A stretch of DNA of 32,949 bases from Saccoglossus kowalevskii. Its lineage: Eukaryota; Hemichordata; Enteropneusta; Harrimaniidae. How positions within the stretch are numbered: position 1 is the first letter of the stretch; every line of letters starts with the position of its first letter. Positions 16,591-29,360 of this stretch are shown piece by piece. A program made the position numbers and the translations under genes. The stretch lies in the NCBI RefSeq assembly GCF_000003605.2, contig NW_003155739.1, forward strand, positions 104,446 through 137,394, in the 5' to 3' direction. The notes below the pieces were generated by a model. It had not been told where the DNA came from and did no database searches. It saw only the letters and a program-made list of their open reading frames with translations.

Positions 16591-17574
16591 GCATGATACA
16601 ATTGGATCATTGGGTAAAACCGATTTTCTCATTCAGATTCTAAATCCACATTATAAATAATATCAAATCACACCTGTAATGCTATACTTTTAACCCTCTG
16701 TTGGAAAACTCATTTGAACATATGAATCAGGTGTTACACAGTGCTATTTTGGAACCCTGAATTCTTTGCTAAACACTGAGATAAAAGATGTGCACAGGAG
16801 GACACCCTCTAATTACACCATGATGTCCAAAATGGCAGGGAATAAACAAACCATTGTGAACAAGTGAGAGGATAAGTCATTGGGAAAAATGAGATTCAAT
16901 TTGAACAGACAGACAAATTTTTTACTCAAGTTTTTACTCAACAAATTTTGGCTATTTTTGTCCGAATCTTTTGAAGAAAAGTACAGACTATAAACATGAC
17001 TACTGTATTTTGTGAATTTTCAATGAAAAGATGAAACTGGTGGTGAAAACAGTCATAAATATGCATTTCACTATTTTAATCTTTAATCTTCATATAATTA
17101 ATCACATTACCTAGTATTTAGTGATGTAATTTGATACACACTCTATTAATTCTATCCAAGTGCATACTTTGCAGTATCCATACATCTTCCCTATCCAACT
17201 GTTTGATGTATGAAGTCCTGGGCATTATAGTGACAATTAATGAAAAAATGTTCATCATGCATTTCAGATAATACTACAACATTTATGGTACACTGTAAAT
17301 TTTGGAGGTATTTGTATATAATCCTCTGATATTTTCTATTAGTTTTATGTCAGGTTAGAGAAGATTTTTGTTAATACGAGATAAAGGAAGGAATTGTAAC
17401 AAGATTTCTGAACTAAAGAGGATACAGACAGAGTGATGTAATATATTAACTGGAATGAAACTGGCTGATACAAAAATGCAAACTATTTATTTGTATGCAT
17501 GTTTTGGTTATAGTAACTGTTTTATTGCATGCAAAGCCTATGTATCGAACTATATTATTTTTGTTGCCATGCAG
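16591..17574. other. non-coding stretch, no feature recognised
   Basis: AT-rich single-copy-looking DNA. A direct repeat of TTTTTACTCAA near 16919-16941 is the only local structure seen. No exon was recognised. Confidence 0.4.
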
Positions 17575-18800
17575 ATATAAACCACAAACATGTATTATTA
17601 TTGAGGTTGTAAACTGCACACTTGTTTTCAAATTGAGATTGTAAACATCATACCTGTATTCATGTGGAGATTGTACACATCGCACCTGTATTCACATGGA
17701 GATTGTAAACGTCACACCTGTATTCATGTGAAGATTGTAAACATCACACCTGTATTCACATGGAGATTGTAATCGTCACACCTGTATTCATGTGAAGATT
17801 GTAAACATCACACCTGCATTTGTGTGAAGATTGTAAACATCATACCTGTATTCATGTGGAGATTGTACACATCACACCTGTATTCACATTGAGATTGTAA
17901 ACGTCACACCTGTATTCATATGAAGATTGTAAACATCACACCTGTATTCACATGGAGATTGTAAACATCACACCTGTATTCATGTGAAGATTGTAAACAT
18001 CACACCTGCATTCATGTGAAGATTGTAAACATCACACCTGTATTCATGTGGATATTGTAAACATCGCACCTATATTCATGTGGGGACTGTAAACATCATA
18101 TCTGTGTTCATGTGAAGATTGTAAACATCACACCTGTATTCATGTGAAAATTGTAAACATCACACCTGCATTCATGTGGAAATTGTGAACATCATACTTG
18201 TATTTACATGGAGATTGTAACTTGCACACTTGTATTCAAATTTAGATTGTAAATATTGCACCTGCATTGACGTGAAGATTGTAAACATCACTGTTGTATT
18301 TAAATGAACATCATACTTGTATTTATTGAGAGTGTAAACCACACACCTGTATTCATGTTAAAATTGTAAACATCACAACTGTATGCATTTGCAGATTATA
18401 ACTATCATACCTGTATTTATGGGAAAATTGTAAACATCACAACTGTATTTATTTAAGTTTTTAAATATCAACTATATTCAAATACAGATTTTGAAGATAA
18501 GACTTGTATTCAAATTATGTTTGTAAACATCACACCTGTATTTATGTGGAGATTGTAAACATCATACCTGTATTCATGAGAAGATTGTAAACGTCACACC
18601 TGTATTCATGTGGGGATTGTAAACATCGTATCTGTATTTATGTGGGGATTGTAAACATCATACCTGTATTCATGTGGAGATTGTAAACATCATTCTTGTA
18701 TTCATGTGGAGATTGTTAACATCACACATGTATTCAAATGGAGATTTAAAAAAATCACACTTGTATCTATATGGAGATTTTGAACATCACACTTGGAGAA
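17575..18800. repeat. minisatellite, 32 bp unit, about 37 copies
   Basis: The consensus unit is CACACCTGTATTCATGTG followed by GAGATTGTAAACAT (32 bp). The centre (17690-18180) and the 18520-18720 block are regular. The edges and 18180-18510 are degenerate, with units drifting in length. In 17690-17960, units with TTCACATGGA alternate with TTCATGTGAA units, giving a 64 bp dimer. About twenty units keep TGTAAACA exactly, and most keep the CACCTG E-box. Confidence 0.9.
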
Positions 18801-19690
18801 ACAACAGAGCCTTGTAAATCTTGTGTTTTTCTGTAGATTGTCAATTTATACTTTGCAATTTGAGCAAGCCATAATCTTTGAAATTGAAGTGGCTTGAGAC
18901 CACTTTCTCAACTATTGAAGAAGATGCCCATAGGCTGAGTTCAAACTCATACATTAAAGAAGTGCGGATTTGTCTGTTGATGCAATTATATACATATTTT
19001 AATGATATCATGAGCTGTCAATGCTACATTGTAGGTATTCAGTTATTAATGAGCAAAGCATACAATATTACTGCACCATACTTAATTGTGCAGTTGGATA
19101 TTTTAGTTTTTTTCTTCCTAGTCTATTATTGACTGGCATTTGATATATTCTAGTCCAAAAACAGATATGCACTCATAAAACAAAGTCATTCAATGCTATA
19201 TAGCACTTCAGTTATGACTACCAGTAGTTAAACTTTAAATTTATCTTCTATGATAAAGTGAAGATATCAAAACTAAATGCTTACCTTAATAAATAATAGA
19301 AATTAATGTTATGCCATTTAAGATAATAGAGTAGACCCTTCAGATTTACAGATTTTTATTATGATGGAAAATATAAATGCAGTATTTGCTCTTTTAATGT
19401 GGTAATGTATTTAAATTATTTGTATTTAAATTATTAGCATCACATCTCTAAATAGAAGTTCTCATAAACTAAAGATTGCATTTATTATATGCTGGTTCAT
19501 TAATAAAAATATGACTTACTATGTATTTTGTCCTTTACATTCATGTGTTACCCCCTGATACTAATAGAACAAAAACCCACAGACTGACTGAACCACTGAC
19601 TCAAGTCAGTCTTTCAAGTGCAGCAGCAGCATTTCAACTGTCTGAACTACTAGAAAACACGATAAAAACAGCCTCTTAGCATATTCATAA
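18801..19690. other. non-coding stretch, no feature recognised
   Basis: AT-rich DNA between two tandem arrays. The open frame at 18878-19132 (84 codons) has no recognisable domain or splice signals and is judged to be chance. Confidence 0.4.
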
Positions 19691-19739
19691 TTGAGTATAT
19701 TATTTGTTTTCAGAAAAAGAAATATTTTAAAAGCGACTC

Positions 19740-20400
19740 TGTTGCACGTCACACAGGATAGACAGACAGACATGAAAAACATGTTTTTAGCTCTGCTGTT
19801 GACTTTGTCGAGTGGAGCTTATCATATGAGTGGTTGTTCGTCGTCTTCGTCCGTGTCAATGTTTTACTTTTTCGACTTCTTCTTGAAAACTACAAGCCTG
19901 AATGCTTTGATACTTGGTGTATATGTACCTTGGTTAGACCGCTCTCAGATTTGTTCAATTCATGATGATATCTTTAATTCTCTAATTTTAGTGAATATTT
20001 TTGTCATTTTTGGTAAAAAGTGATATTTTTGACTTCTTGTTAAAAACCGTAAGTCCAATTGCTTTGATATTACATATATAGGTACTAAATGTGGACCTCT
20101 CCCAGATTTGTACATTTAATAATCATATCTTCAATTCTCTAATTTTGGAGAATATTTTTGTCATTGTTGGTAAAAAATGATATTTTCGACTTCTTGTTAA
20201 AAACCGCAAGTCCAATTGCTTTGATATTGCATATATAGGTACTACATGTGGACCTCTTTCAGATTTGTTAATTCCATGGTGATATCTTCAATTATCTAAT
20301 TTTAATGATTATTTTTGTCATTTTTGGTGAAAAGTGATATTTTTGAATTCTTGTTGAAAACAGCAAGTCCCATTGCTTTGATACTATACATATTGTTCAT
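19740..20400 (+). repeat. four-unit tandem repeat of about 160 bp with a leader
   Basis: Units beginning near 19868, 20029, 20187 and 20343 share TTGACTTCTTGTTAAAAACC, AAGTCCAATTGCTTTGATAT, GGACCTCT-CAGATTTGT and ATATCTTCAATTCTCTAATT. The leader holds CACACAGGATAGACAGACAG, CTTATCATATGAGTGGTTGT and a TCGTCGTCTTCGTCCGTG run. The 110-codon open frame at 19691-20023 with an apparent signal peptide is produced by this repeat and is not a gene. Confidence 0.75.
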
Positions 20401-22040
20401 TTTCTAATGATATCTTCTGTTCTTTTATTGAAATGTGCATTGCTAACAGCGGAGCTATCTCTGCCGACAGGCTGCTTGTTAAATAGCTTGAAGCCTGGTG
20501 ATTCTAAAAATGTATATTTTGATGGGTCTTTTGTAACCATTTATAGTCATAATCAGTCATTTATAGTCACAAGATGAAAACTTGTACACAAATAATACTC
20601 TTGCTATGCCTAAGGACTGACAAATAGTATGAAGTCCCAAGGAGTCTTAATGTAATACTGCCATACCTATCTATTCTAGCTGCTCAAGAAAAATACCACA
20701 GACTAAATATAAATACCCTCTAAATAAAGAATGTCAAATTTAATAAGACCTAGTTGCAGACACCAATTAACTTTCTACCTGGAAGTGTGGTACCATGCTG
20801 AGTTGTGATATCACCACATTGGGTGGGCATCCAACCACAGTGACACTTGAATCCAGGTCATCTAAAAAGTTATAATTAATTCCTAAATTAATGGTTCAAA
20901 ATGTGATACATGGCAAATAATTTATTGATATTTGACAGCACAATGAACTGACAGATGCATCTTTTATGTAGTAGATATGTAAACTATATTGTGATGTCAT
21001 GTCTCTCTATACTCAGTACAGGGAAAGAAAGTGAAATAAAATCAGTCATTGACTTTATGTTCTTAAAATATCTCTAAACTTATTTAACTCATCAGGAATA
21101 TAATGTAGAGATGCATTCCAGTAGATATTATGCTTGATTGTAACTTCACTGCAAACCGTTTTTATTGGGAGGTGTTGCTTTTACAGGGAGGGTAATGCTG
21201 CCTATCATTCTGGAAGAATAATTTTAGTTTCATTTTACCACATGTAAAGTTATTTTGAGGATTGGTGGACCAAGGATTTTTCTGAACTCTCACAAAATTG
21301 TCATAAATCATAAATACTGTATTTTCTGTAATAAATTAGCCAGAATTTTGATAAACAAATGAAACCCTATTCAATGGCCTTGGTTGCCTGGAAAGGAGAG
21401 ACAATTGGCACCACGTACCTCATCCCAACAAAAATGCTCTTCCCCATACCATAATAGTGTAGTGATCCTTGGGCAATTCTAGATGGGTCATATCTGTTTT
21501 TATCATCGTATTTTATTTCATTTTGTGCCTCTATATAATTTTCATCTGTTCCTGTCAGTTATAAATAAATATAGGTTTATACAGGTTTCACCTTAATGGG
21601 ATAAATTTATCTGAAAGCTTTTTCAATGTCATATCATATTGCTTGATTGTTTATATGAATATCAATTGCCTGCTCTTGTTTGACATTACAATTTTCATAT
21701 TGTGGGAATTTAATTCTTGTCTCAAGAAATCCATTGTTATATAAAATGTTGTCTCTGATCCCTGATGCCTAACAATCTTAAATATTACTATTACTGTTAC
21801 CAGTAAATGTCAGCCTTTTAAGTGAACCCCTAATATTATCTGAAATATATCTCCCAAACATTGGCGGAAACTGAATGCTAAACCTCCCTAACCATATTTT
21901 TCAGGAAATCAATCAAGGAAATCAAGTTTATTTTATGCAAATGAGCAAATTCTATATATTTTCAGCTGTCCAATTAGATCGAAACTTGGTTCAGTGCTCT
22001 AGCATATTAAAAACAGTTGATTTGTGTTACAATACAATCT
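20401..22040. other. non-coding stretch, no feature recognised
   Basis: No exon, RNA gene or clear repeat was found. The tail end (about 21955-22062) is a weak remnant of the AGTCCCC-family monomer, with GATCGAAACTTGGTTCAGTG and a palindromic core at 22044-22062. Confidence 0.4.
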
Positions 22041-22064
22041 GAGATGGTTGACTGGCAACCATGG

Positions 22065-22202
22065 ATCATATCGTAATTTCAAATCATATTGTATTGTAAG
22101 ATAGTTATGACTGAGTCAAACACAACCCCATAAAGCATGTCTGCTCTCGCAATCTGACATAACTATCCCACAATGCACTATAATTTGGAATTGTGATATA
22201 TG
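22065..22202. mobile_element. inverted-repeat element with arms of about 45 bp
   Basis: The arms are 22065-22109 and 22158-22202. They share ATCATAT, AATTTCAAAT-like and TGTATTGTAAGATAGTTATG, against the complement ending CATTGTGGGATAGTTATG, with moderate divergence. The spacer is 48 bp. It directly abuts the monomer core at 22044-22062. It is a folded MITE or a local inverted duplication. Confidence 0.55.
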
Positions 22203-23469
22203 TTTTACATTGATATTAGAGACTCGCATATGTCAGATCGTCTGGCAGTCCAAGGAATTTGTTCAGTGTAGAACTGGTACATTCAAAAAGAAGCATATAA
22301 ATGCTGACATTTCTCTTGTCATATATTAAGGTAGAAGCCTATTCATAGTTTTACAGAAAATTGGTCATAAAACCCATGACAATATTCATTGGTTTATTAT
22401 GTAAAATCATGAAGCTATTGCCTCATGACACAATAAAAGCATTTTTTGTGTGTGTTGCAGTGTTGTTTTTTGAGAAACTTGGAAACTTTTCCAAATATTT
22501 TTCAAAAATCGCTACTTTTAGAACAATTCCATAGAACACAATGTTAATTGTATTTTCAACACTTTTTAAACCAGATTTTCAAAATCAGAACAACAATAAG
22601 TACTCTGAGATTACCAATATATGTAATCAGCGTTCAATTTAAAATATGGCATAATATATCTCTGCCATATGAACCTATGGTAAAAGTGTATAATAATACT
22701 GCCAAAATGGAAACAATCAACTAAAATAAGAGTATCATTTTTCTCTGAAATTAGGCTGGTCACCCTATATTTTTTTTAAGTCAATATCCTTATATTGCCC
22801 TGGAGTACAATATATTGTCAATGACTTGTTTATATTACTTCCTTCCATTGTGAATGCCTTGCACTTGTATACCTCTGTATGAATGTCATTTATCACATCT
22901 TCATACTATGATCATAACAATATCTGTCATATACATAAGCATATTTACTACTATTAGTTTAATTTTAATAATCTGATGTTCATAAATTTGTTACGCAATT
23001 GTTATTACGATAATGTTCCAGGTGTACTGTATTATGCGGCTTTCTTTTTGTATAGAAGGCAATCTGATCATATGGACTCATTGTGCATTGAACCTCACTG
23101 ATTTTAGTAAATATCACCTACACATGTACACTAGTGTTCTTTCACAGACAATTCAATGAACAAAACATCCTCTGAGAAACCTTCATTTAAAAAAAAGGAA
23201 TTCCATCATGTATGTATTGCATCTGTGTTCAGTCAGTGATAGTACTACCCAGTGTGTTTTATTGTGACCCTTTTGTATCAGGGCCTCATTATTTGAATAA
23301 TATTAGAATCTTGAATTTATATTTCTGTGAATTCAAAGATGGTTAAAAATTATAATAAGACACTGTCAGAAAAGTTTGACCAAATATTACAAAACATAGT
23401 TTGTTGTTAGTTAAAAGAGTCTATAGTCTTTTATTTTTTATTTTTTGCACTGATTACATCAACTGTTTG
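22203..23469. other. non-coding stretch, no feature recognised
   Basis: AT-rich DNA with no recognisable exon on either strand and no clear repeat. Confidence 0.4.
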
Positions 23470-23760
23470 TAAGCCTTCACAAGTAGGAAAAATTAATGGG
23501 AAACCAGTAGGCAGCAGGCAATGTATTAATAAATTTGTCATCAAACAGTTGTGCACTAGTGACTTGCTCAAAATCTTTGTATATGTTTAATTTGTTTATG
23601 CCTCTCGTCAGCGTTAATAGTTCTCTGCACTGAACAACATTTGTACTGAAGAACAAAGTGGTCTGGAGTTGCATCCTTACAAAGTGTGTAAATACTGTCA
23701 TCAGGGGTACAACTTTGGTTTTTTATTTGTTCATATGCCAAACTGAGTCGGTGTTTGTCA
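23470..23760 (-). mobile_element. possible LINE ORF2 C-terminal remnant
   Basis: The minus strand from about 23760 reads DKHRLSLAYEQIKNQ, then CTPDDSIYTLCKDATPDHFV, then LQYKCCSAENY and a stop. This loosely resembles the Cys/His knuckle at the C-terminus of LINE proteins (C...LCK....HF-L--KC). The adjoining frame is open (23477-23701). No tail is visible, so the call is weak. Confidence 0.3.
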
Positions 23761-26700
23761 TTAAAAAATTATATGGGGAAGAAACTATTGCAGATGAACT
23801 TTTGATACTTTAATACCTTGACATCATTTGTACCTATCTAACTACATTTCACAAATTTAACAATGTACCAGTATCAAATGAAAATATTGTAAAGTACAAC
23901 TTCTGTTTAGTTTTATCAGATTTACAGCTCTTACTATTTGATATACAGAGTTTTCAAATGGACTCTCAAACACCAACTTAAATAATTCAAAATAAATAAA
24001 TGAAGCTTAAACTTCCCTATCTGTAAAGTTGCATGCCCCTCCCCCTACATAAATCTCACTTTTATAGCATGGAGCGTTTATAAATAACTTGACATACTGT
24101 AGCTGGAAACCCTATACATATGACCTCTGCATTTTACATTTTCAAAACATTTTAATAATGAAAAAATCAGAAGTAGAAATAAAAAATATGCCTCAGTCTC
24201 TTTAACGAGATCCTTCAGTTTTGCAGATTTCAATAAATACAGATGAGTGGTGTCCCCATTTTCTTAGAAGGTCATTCATATCTGCCCCATGTTTTCACTG
24301 CTATCTCCCTTTGTTTGATAATGGTTTATCCCACAGTTATGTAAACCAATAAAGCATTAGCAAGACTGTCTTGAAAGTTGATGTGTTATTTCTGGAGATT
24401 TCTGAGATGCTACACACACCACATGCCGAGTGATCCATTTAAAATCTGTGAGTGCCATTTTCTTTCACCTACTTCTCTTTTCTTTTGGGCAAACTTGTGC
24501 ATTGAAGTGTTTGTATTACCTGATAGTGTGTACATGGTGTATATAAGGCTGTTAAAAGTGACTTCCATCTATGTATTAACTATGTGGTAGACTATAACTT
24601 CCTGATCATAAACACATTGTGGGTCCTATTTTTAAAAAGGCCAGGTCTTGACAGCTCAGAGACTCATTACATGACATTAATTAGATGATCAGTAAAAAGC
24701 TAAGAAAAGAACTAAGAATTGACCGTGTCATTTATCATGCTCATTTCACTTGAGTTGGTAACCTTTTATAGTTCTTTAATCCCTAGTGGTCAGTCGTGCG
24801 CTGCAGGAAATTCAATCTCTGTAGTAGGAAGCATGTAGGAATTGGTATGTATACTCATTTCTGTTTTCGACAATTTAGTATGGTTTCTACTTGGCTTTAT
24901 TTTATGATTCCTGACACCAATTATTCACCAGAGATATGCAGTGCATACATTCAATTGCTGCATTAGGTTAAAATTCCTAACTTCCTCATGAAAAACTACA
25001 TATGCCTGACATATACAGTGTATAGGGAATATCATAACAGCATGTTCACTATTCAGTATGTACTTCACTTTTATGAAAGCACTAGGTATTCAAAATAAAA
25101 TAGTAATAATTCTAGTTAATTATTGTAACTAAATGTAATACATAGTATACCAATTTATATGATTAACTTCTTGCTTGGCCAGTGTTTGTGCAGAGATAGT
25201 ATTCTAATATTCTATTGTCAATATCCAATCTTAAGATTAAGGGCTGTTCCAATGTTTTATTGGTTTCTGTGTAAATTATTTTTCCCCCTAGAATTAGTAA
25301 TTAAATTATATATTTTTATACAGCCTATGGATCAAATCAATTATATACAATGAGTTTACTGATTAGAGATGAAATGGTATTGATTTTTAGAATCAAAATT
25401 GACTGGTGTGCACTCATTAAATTAAACATGTCCTTGGGAGAAAAGTTTTATTTAGACAAAAACAAGTGTCTGTTCATTAAAAAAATCAAATACTCTGCAT
25501 ATTGATTTTGATAGAACTACATGATGTGAGACTATAATGAAATGAAAAAAATAATACCTTTTAAAAATTATAGGTCTAAAGTATTACAAAATATGGGAAA
25601 GATATTTTGTGGAAGATTTTAATTTCACTATTTTTGAAAGTTTTACATATTTGTGTGTACCAAAATGAATCTACATATTCTGATACAAATATTTGTGAAA
25701 TCCTAATATATATCATATAACATGCCAGGGGTAGAATTATGGGGTGACATTTTGGGACCATGTGGGCTTGTTTGAGAATAATTTTAGAGCCAGCCAAAAA
25801 AACAAAGAGCTTGGAAACATAACAAATATTTGGGAAGTTAATGGCAGGATAGATTAGGAGGTAAAAAATAATTCAGACAGAAATTATGAGCAGGATAAGA
25901 ATATAAAATTATTGTGAAGAAAATTAAAGATATTCTTAAGCATATCTGACATGTATCAGAGCATTCAGAAAATAGTTAATTTGAATGAAGCATTTAGAGA
26001 GTCAAGTGAGCTTCTCATGGCAATATAAGCTAATAATAATAATAATATAATTTATTGTTTCTTTAGAAATACCAGTTTCTATCAGGACGTAGCAATAACA
26101 TTTTATGAAAAAACAAGTACATAAATATGAAATGAAAAAAAGAGTTCAGCTTACATATTTCATTCATTGAAAGCAGTGTGAATATAGTGTGCAAGATTGG
26201 TTAATGCATAATGTATATAAATTTGTTAGTATTTTAAATAATTTGTGATTAATAGTAAATCTGGAGGTCTTGGTGTAAAATTTAGAATATTGCATCAGAA
26301 AATAAGACCCTATGAAAGATTCTAGAAGCATCCTGGGTTCCCTTAATTTAAATCCCAGTATATAAAAATGTTAGTACATTGTATAATAATATCGTGAGAA
26401 ACCCTCAAAGACATTGTATTCAACCTGCAAATCCAAGTGAAAGAATAAAACTTGAATGGGTTTGCCATACTGTACTAAATGAGAGTTACCAGGGTAATGA
26501 GCCAATAGGTAGTAGTTGGAATGTCTTGGTTATGCTAGATGTCTAATGATTTCATGTGTCATTTCCCCCAGTAGCCAGCATGTCTACAATACTGCATTTT
26601 GCTCATTACCATAGTAGTTCTGTCATTCTTGTACGCTATTGACAGTGTATGCAAGTTATTGGGTATTGAAGAGTGAATATCACTCACTGAGTATTAGCAA

Positions 26701-26854
26701 TAGAACTGTAGGTTTCACACTACAATTAGAATTCAAGGCATGAGGTCACATATGCATCTACGAATGTAATTCTCATCATTTTCGAAATGTGTTTTCACAA
26801 GGGATGGCATTTCAAATACGAGACCAGAATAACCTAATTTTCAATTAATCATTG
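23761..26854. other. gene-free stretch, no feature recognised
   Basis: About 3 kb of AT-rich DNA. A run of AATAATAATAATAATATAAT at about 26033-26052 could be an old LINE tail. I see no open frame with splice signals or known domains on either strand. Confidence 0.4.
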
Positions 26855-27060
26855 TGATTAATCAATCAATCAAGTTTATTCCACCAAATAATAAATACAA
26901 TATTAATAATAATAACAGTAGCTATAATATAATAATAATCTGGCATGGACCACAGGTGTAGTTCATTCAAACTAATCTGGTCTGTGGCCCAAAATATCAC
27001 ATATTGTAAGAAAAAAAATGTAAAGTATAATTATTCTTTAAATGACAAAAAAAAAAGCAT
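26855..27060 (-). mobile_element. LINE 3' tail on the minus strand
   Basis: On the minus strand a segment with TGGGCCACAGACCAGATTAG and ACACCTGTGGTCCATGCCAG (able to pair imperfectly) runs into ATTATTATTAATATTG. It then ends in GGTGGAATAAACTTGATTGA repeats (26860-26890). An AATAAACTTGATTGATTGAT end is typical of CR1/L2-like LINE tails. Only the 3' UTR remains. Confidence 0.5.
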
Positions 27061-27080
27061 TGACATAAATAATTATTTAA

Positions 27081-27378
27081 AGGGCGGTGGTTGTTAAGCC
27101 GTGCATGTGTGACATTTGTGTTGATAAACATTGATTTACCCACAATCCAATGAGCTCTTCTAATGGAAATCACAACTACAAGTTTTGATTTGGATGCGAG
27201 GTTCAGAAATTAACACTGTTGACTCTTTTGATACATTTCCATCACAAAGGAAATTACATAGTTAACGCTCAGTAACGTCTCAATTTGTATTCGTTGGTCT
27301 ATGCAACAGTCAAAGTCACCATCTTTGTTCATATGAGTCCCACATCTTGCGCATGAGTGGCACAATGACCACCGCTCT
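27081..27378. mobile_element. 298 bp MITE flanked by TTAA
   Basis: TTAA at 27077-27080 and 27379-27382 flanks termini AGGGCGGTGG (27081-27090) and CCACCGCTCT (27369-27378). These are inverted repeats with one mismatch in 10, and a weaker match extends to about 27 bp. A TTAA duplication is the hallmark of piggyBac-type transposition; the termini are not the canonical CCC. A same-orientation relative lies at 2752-2975. No coding capacity. Confidence 0.7.
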
Positions 27379-27382
27379 TTAA

Positions 27383-29360
27383 TAATTAATGTTTTACAAT
27401 TTTTTTTAAATGCTTTTGTTTGTTATAGATTTGAATATGTAAGGCAGGGTGTTCCAGTGATTTGTTGTTGAATAGGCAAAGCAGTGCTGGCTTTATAGAT
27501 TTGTGATGTTGAAAACTTTCAAGCAACTACATAAGATGCAAATTGAACTAGGCTGCCACAAACAACCTAAAATATCTAAGAAAAAAAGTGCAATGTTGTA
27601 GAAGATGAAATTCATTTTATTATAACCTGTGACAATTACAATATTGGGAACAAAAATGTATAGCCATTTCTCAAAACAAATTCTAAAGTTCATCAGACAG
27701 GTAGTTCACTATTTAAAAACTTCGTTTAGATATTATTATTATATACCCAGTAGTGATGATATTAGCAAAAACAACTTTTTTGAAGGTAATGCACTTGTGT
27801 AAAATAGGTGCTCTAAAATTTAGTTTCAGCAATGTTTACAGAGAGACATGTACAGTTTATGTGACAACGAGGACTACCAAATATGTGGCAGCTTTCAAGG
27901 CAAATGCATTATAAAAATTGGACATTAACAAAAATATGTATTGCAGTGAATCATTGTTGAATGTGTTTGAATGTACTGCACCTAATCATTATTACTAGAA
28001 GAAAATATGAGTGAAAAACCACTGAAGAACAGAAAACAATGGAAGAACAGAAAATTTGCATATACACAGTTTGTGACAGTGTCTTTTAAAACCTATTTTG
28101 AAAATTAAAATAAATTGTACCTTGCGGCAATATAAATATAATGATATAAAAAATAATTGGAGATCCCCATGCTATGCTAGGATTCATAATAAGTGGCATC
28201 AATTTTGTTGAATTGATAAGAAAGAACTGCCTCGTAGCCATTTGTTGTCCACAAACTGCACTTATTTTACTGCACAATTAGACAATTTATATTTAATAGT
28301 TTCCTGAATGAAAGTAGTGAGTAAAAAATTTCCTATATAGAGATATATAAATTTACATTGAACACCAAATGTGGTTAGACATCCTTTGACTATTCTCCTT
28401 CCCAGAGTTCCTTGCGGTTAGAACACCCAAAGTATCTCTGCCACCACACACTGCCATTTTGTGGTGAAACACCACCAGACTTTTACTACACGTATCATTT
28501 GTGTATTTTTGTTATTAGAGGGCTCTCGTGTTAATTTATTCCTACTGGAAAACAAGTTATAAAATATTTTATCGATAGCTGATAACGATTTTTCCGTAAA
28601 TGCACTGTCAAAGGTGAAGTAGTTATAATTTACAAAAATAAATAATTTCATCCCGGAACAGTTACTAAGCAAGGTGTTACTTGGTTCATCAAAACTGACC
28701 ATCCTGTCGATTGCCAGACAAAGGAATATAAAGAAACGATTGCACTTAAACGTATTGACGGCTAAATCGTCCTACTGTCTGTGTTATGGAAAGAAAGAAA
28801 AAAAGCTTCTAACTTTTAAAACAGTCAGTATATGCAAATAACAGGTACACATTTGTCGGGTTCGAAAATCAAACACTTGCATGGTAATGTTTTGGTGAGC
28901 ATCTTGAAAGTAGTGCCACTGTCATGCATTGACCAATCAACGATGAGCATAAGATCGTATGGTGGCAGAGATATATTCGTAATAGAACTCTGCCTGGGAG
29001 ATTGTATTATATGCTCATTTTCCCTTGTTTTTATAGTATAAAAAATGAAATATTTTGTAGACTAGAATATAAAATAAACTATTGATCAAGCAAAATAAGC
29101 TGCCAGATCATTCCATTCTGGTAATCCTTTGTTATTCAACTGTACTGTACTGTGACATATTTTTTCGAGAGTTTTTTTTTATGCACATTAGCAGATTTCA
29201 TGAATGAAAAAATTGCTAATGTCTCTATTAAAAGCAGGGTACAGTTAACGAACCAACAAGTTCATCATGACAGACACTTTCCCTACCGAGGACCATGTCT
29301 TCAACCATTTGTTATGAATTCAGCAATGTGTGCAGCTTTAACAGATTTTAGTCTGTCTGT
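27383..29360. other. gene-free stretch, no feature recognised
   Basis: AT-rich DNA without recognisable exons. The open frames at 28418-28702 (minus) and 29152-29454 (plus) have no domain similarity that I can see, and the latter runs into the repeat at 29361. Confidence 0.4.

Noticed and set aside
17575-18800. CRISPR-like appearance of regularly spaced repeats
   Set aside because: The whole 32 bp unit repeats with no unique spacers, and the context is a eukaryotic genome; it is a minisatellite.
19691-20023. 110-codon frame with an apparent signal peptide and Ser-rich stretch
   Set aside because: It overlaps the leader and first unit of the four-copy tandem repeat of about 160 bp, so the frame is a by-product of the repeat.
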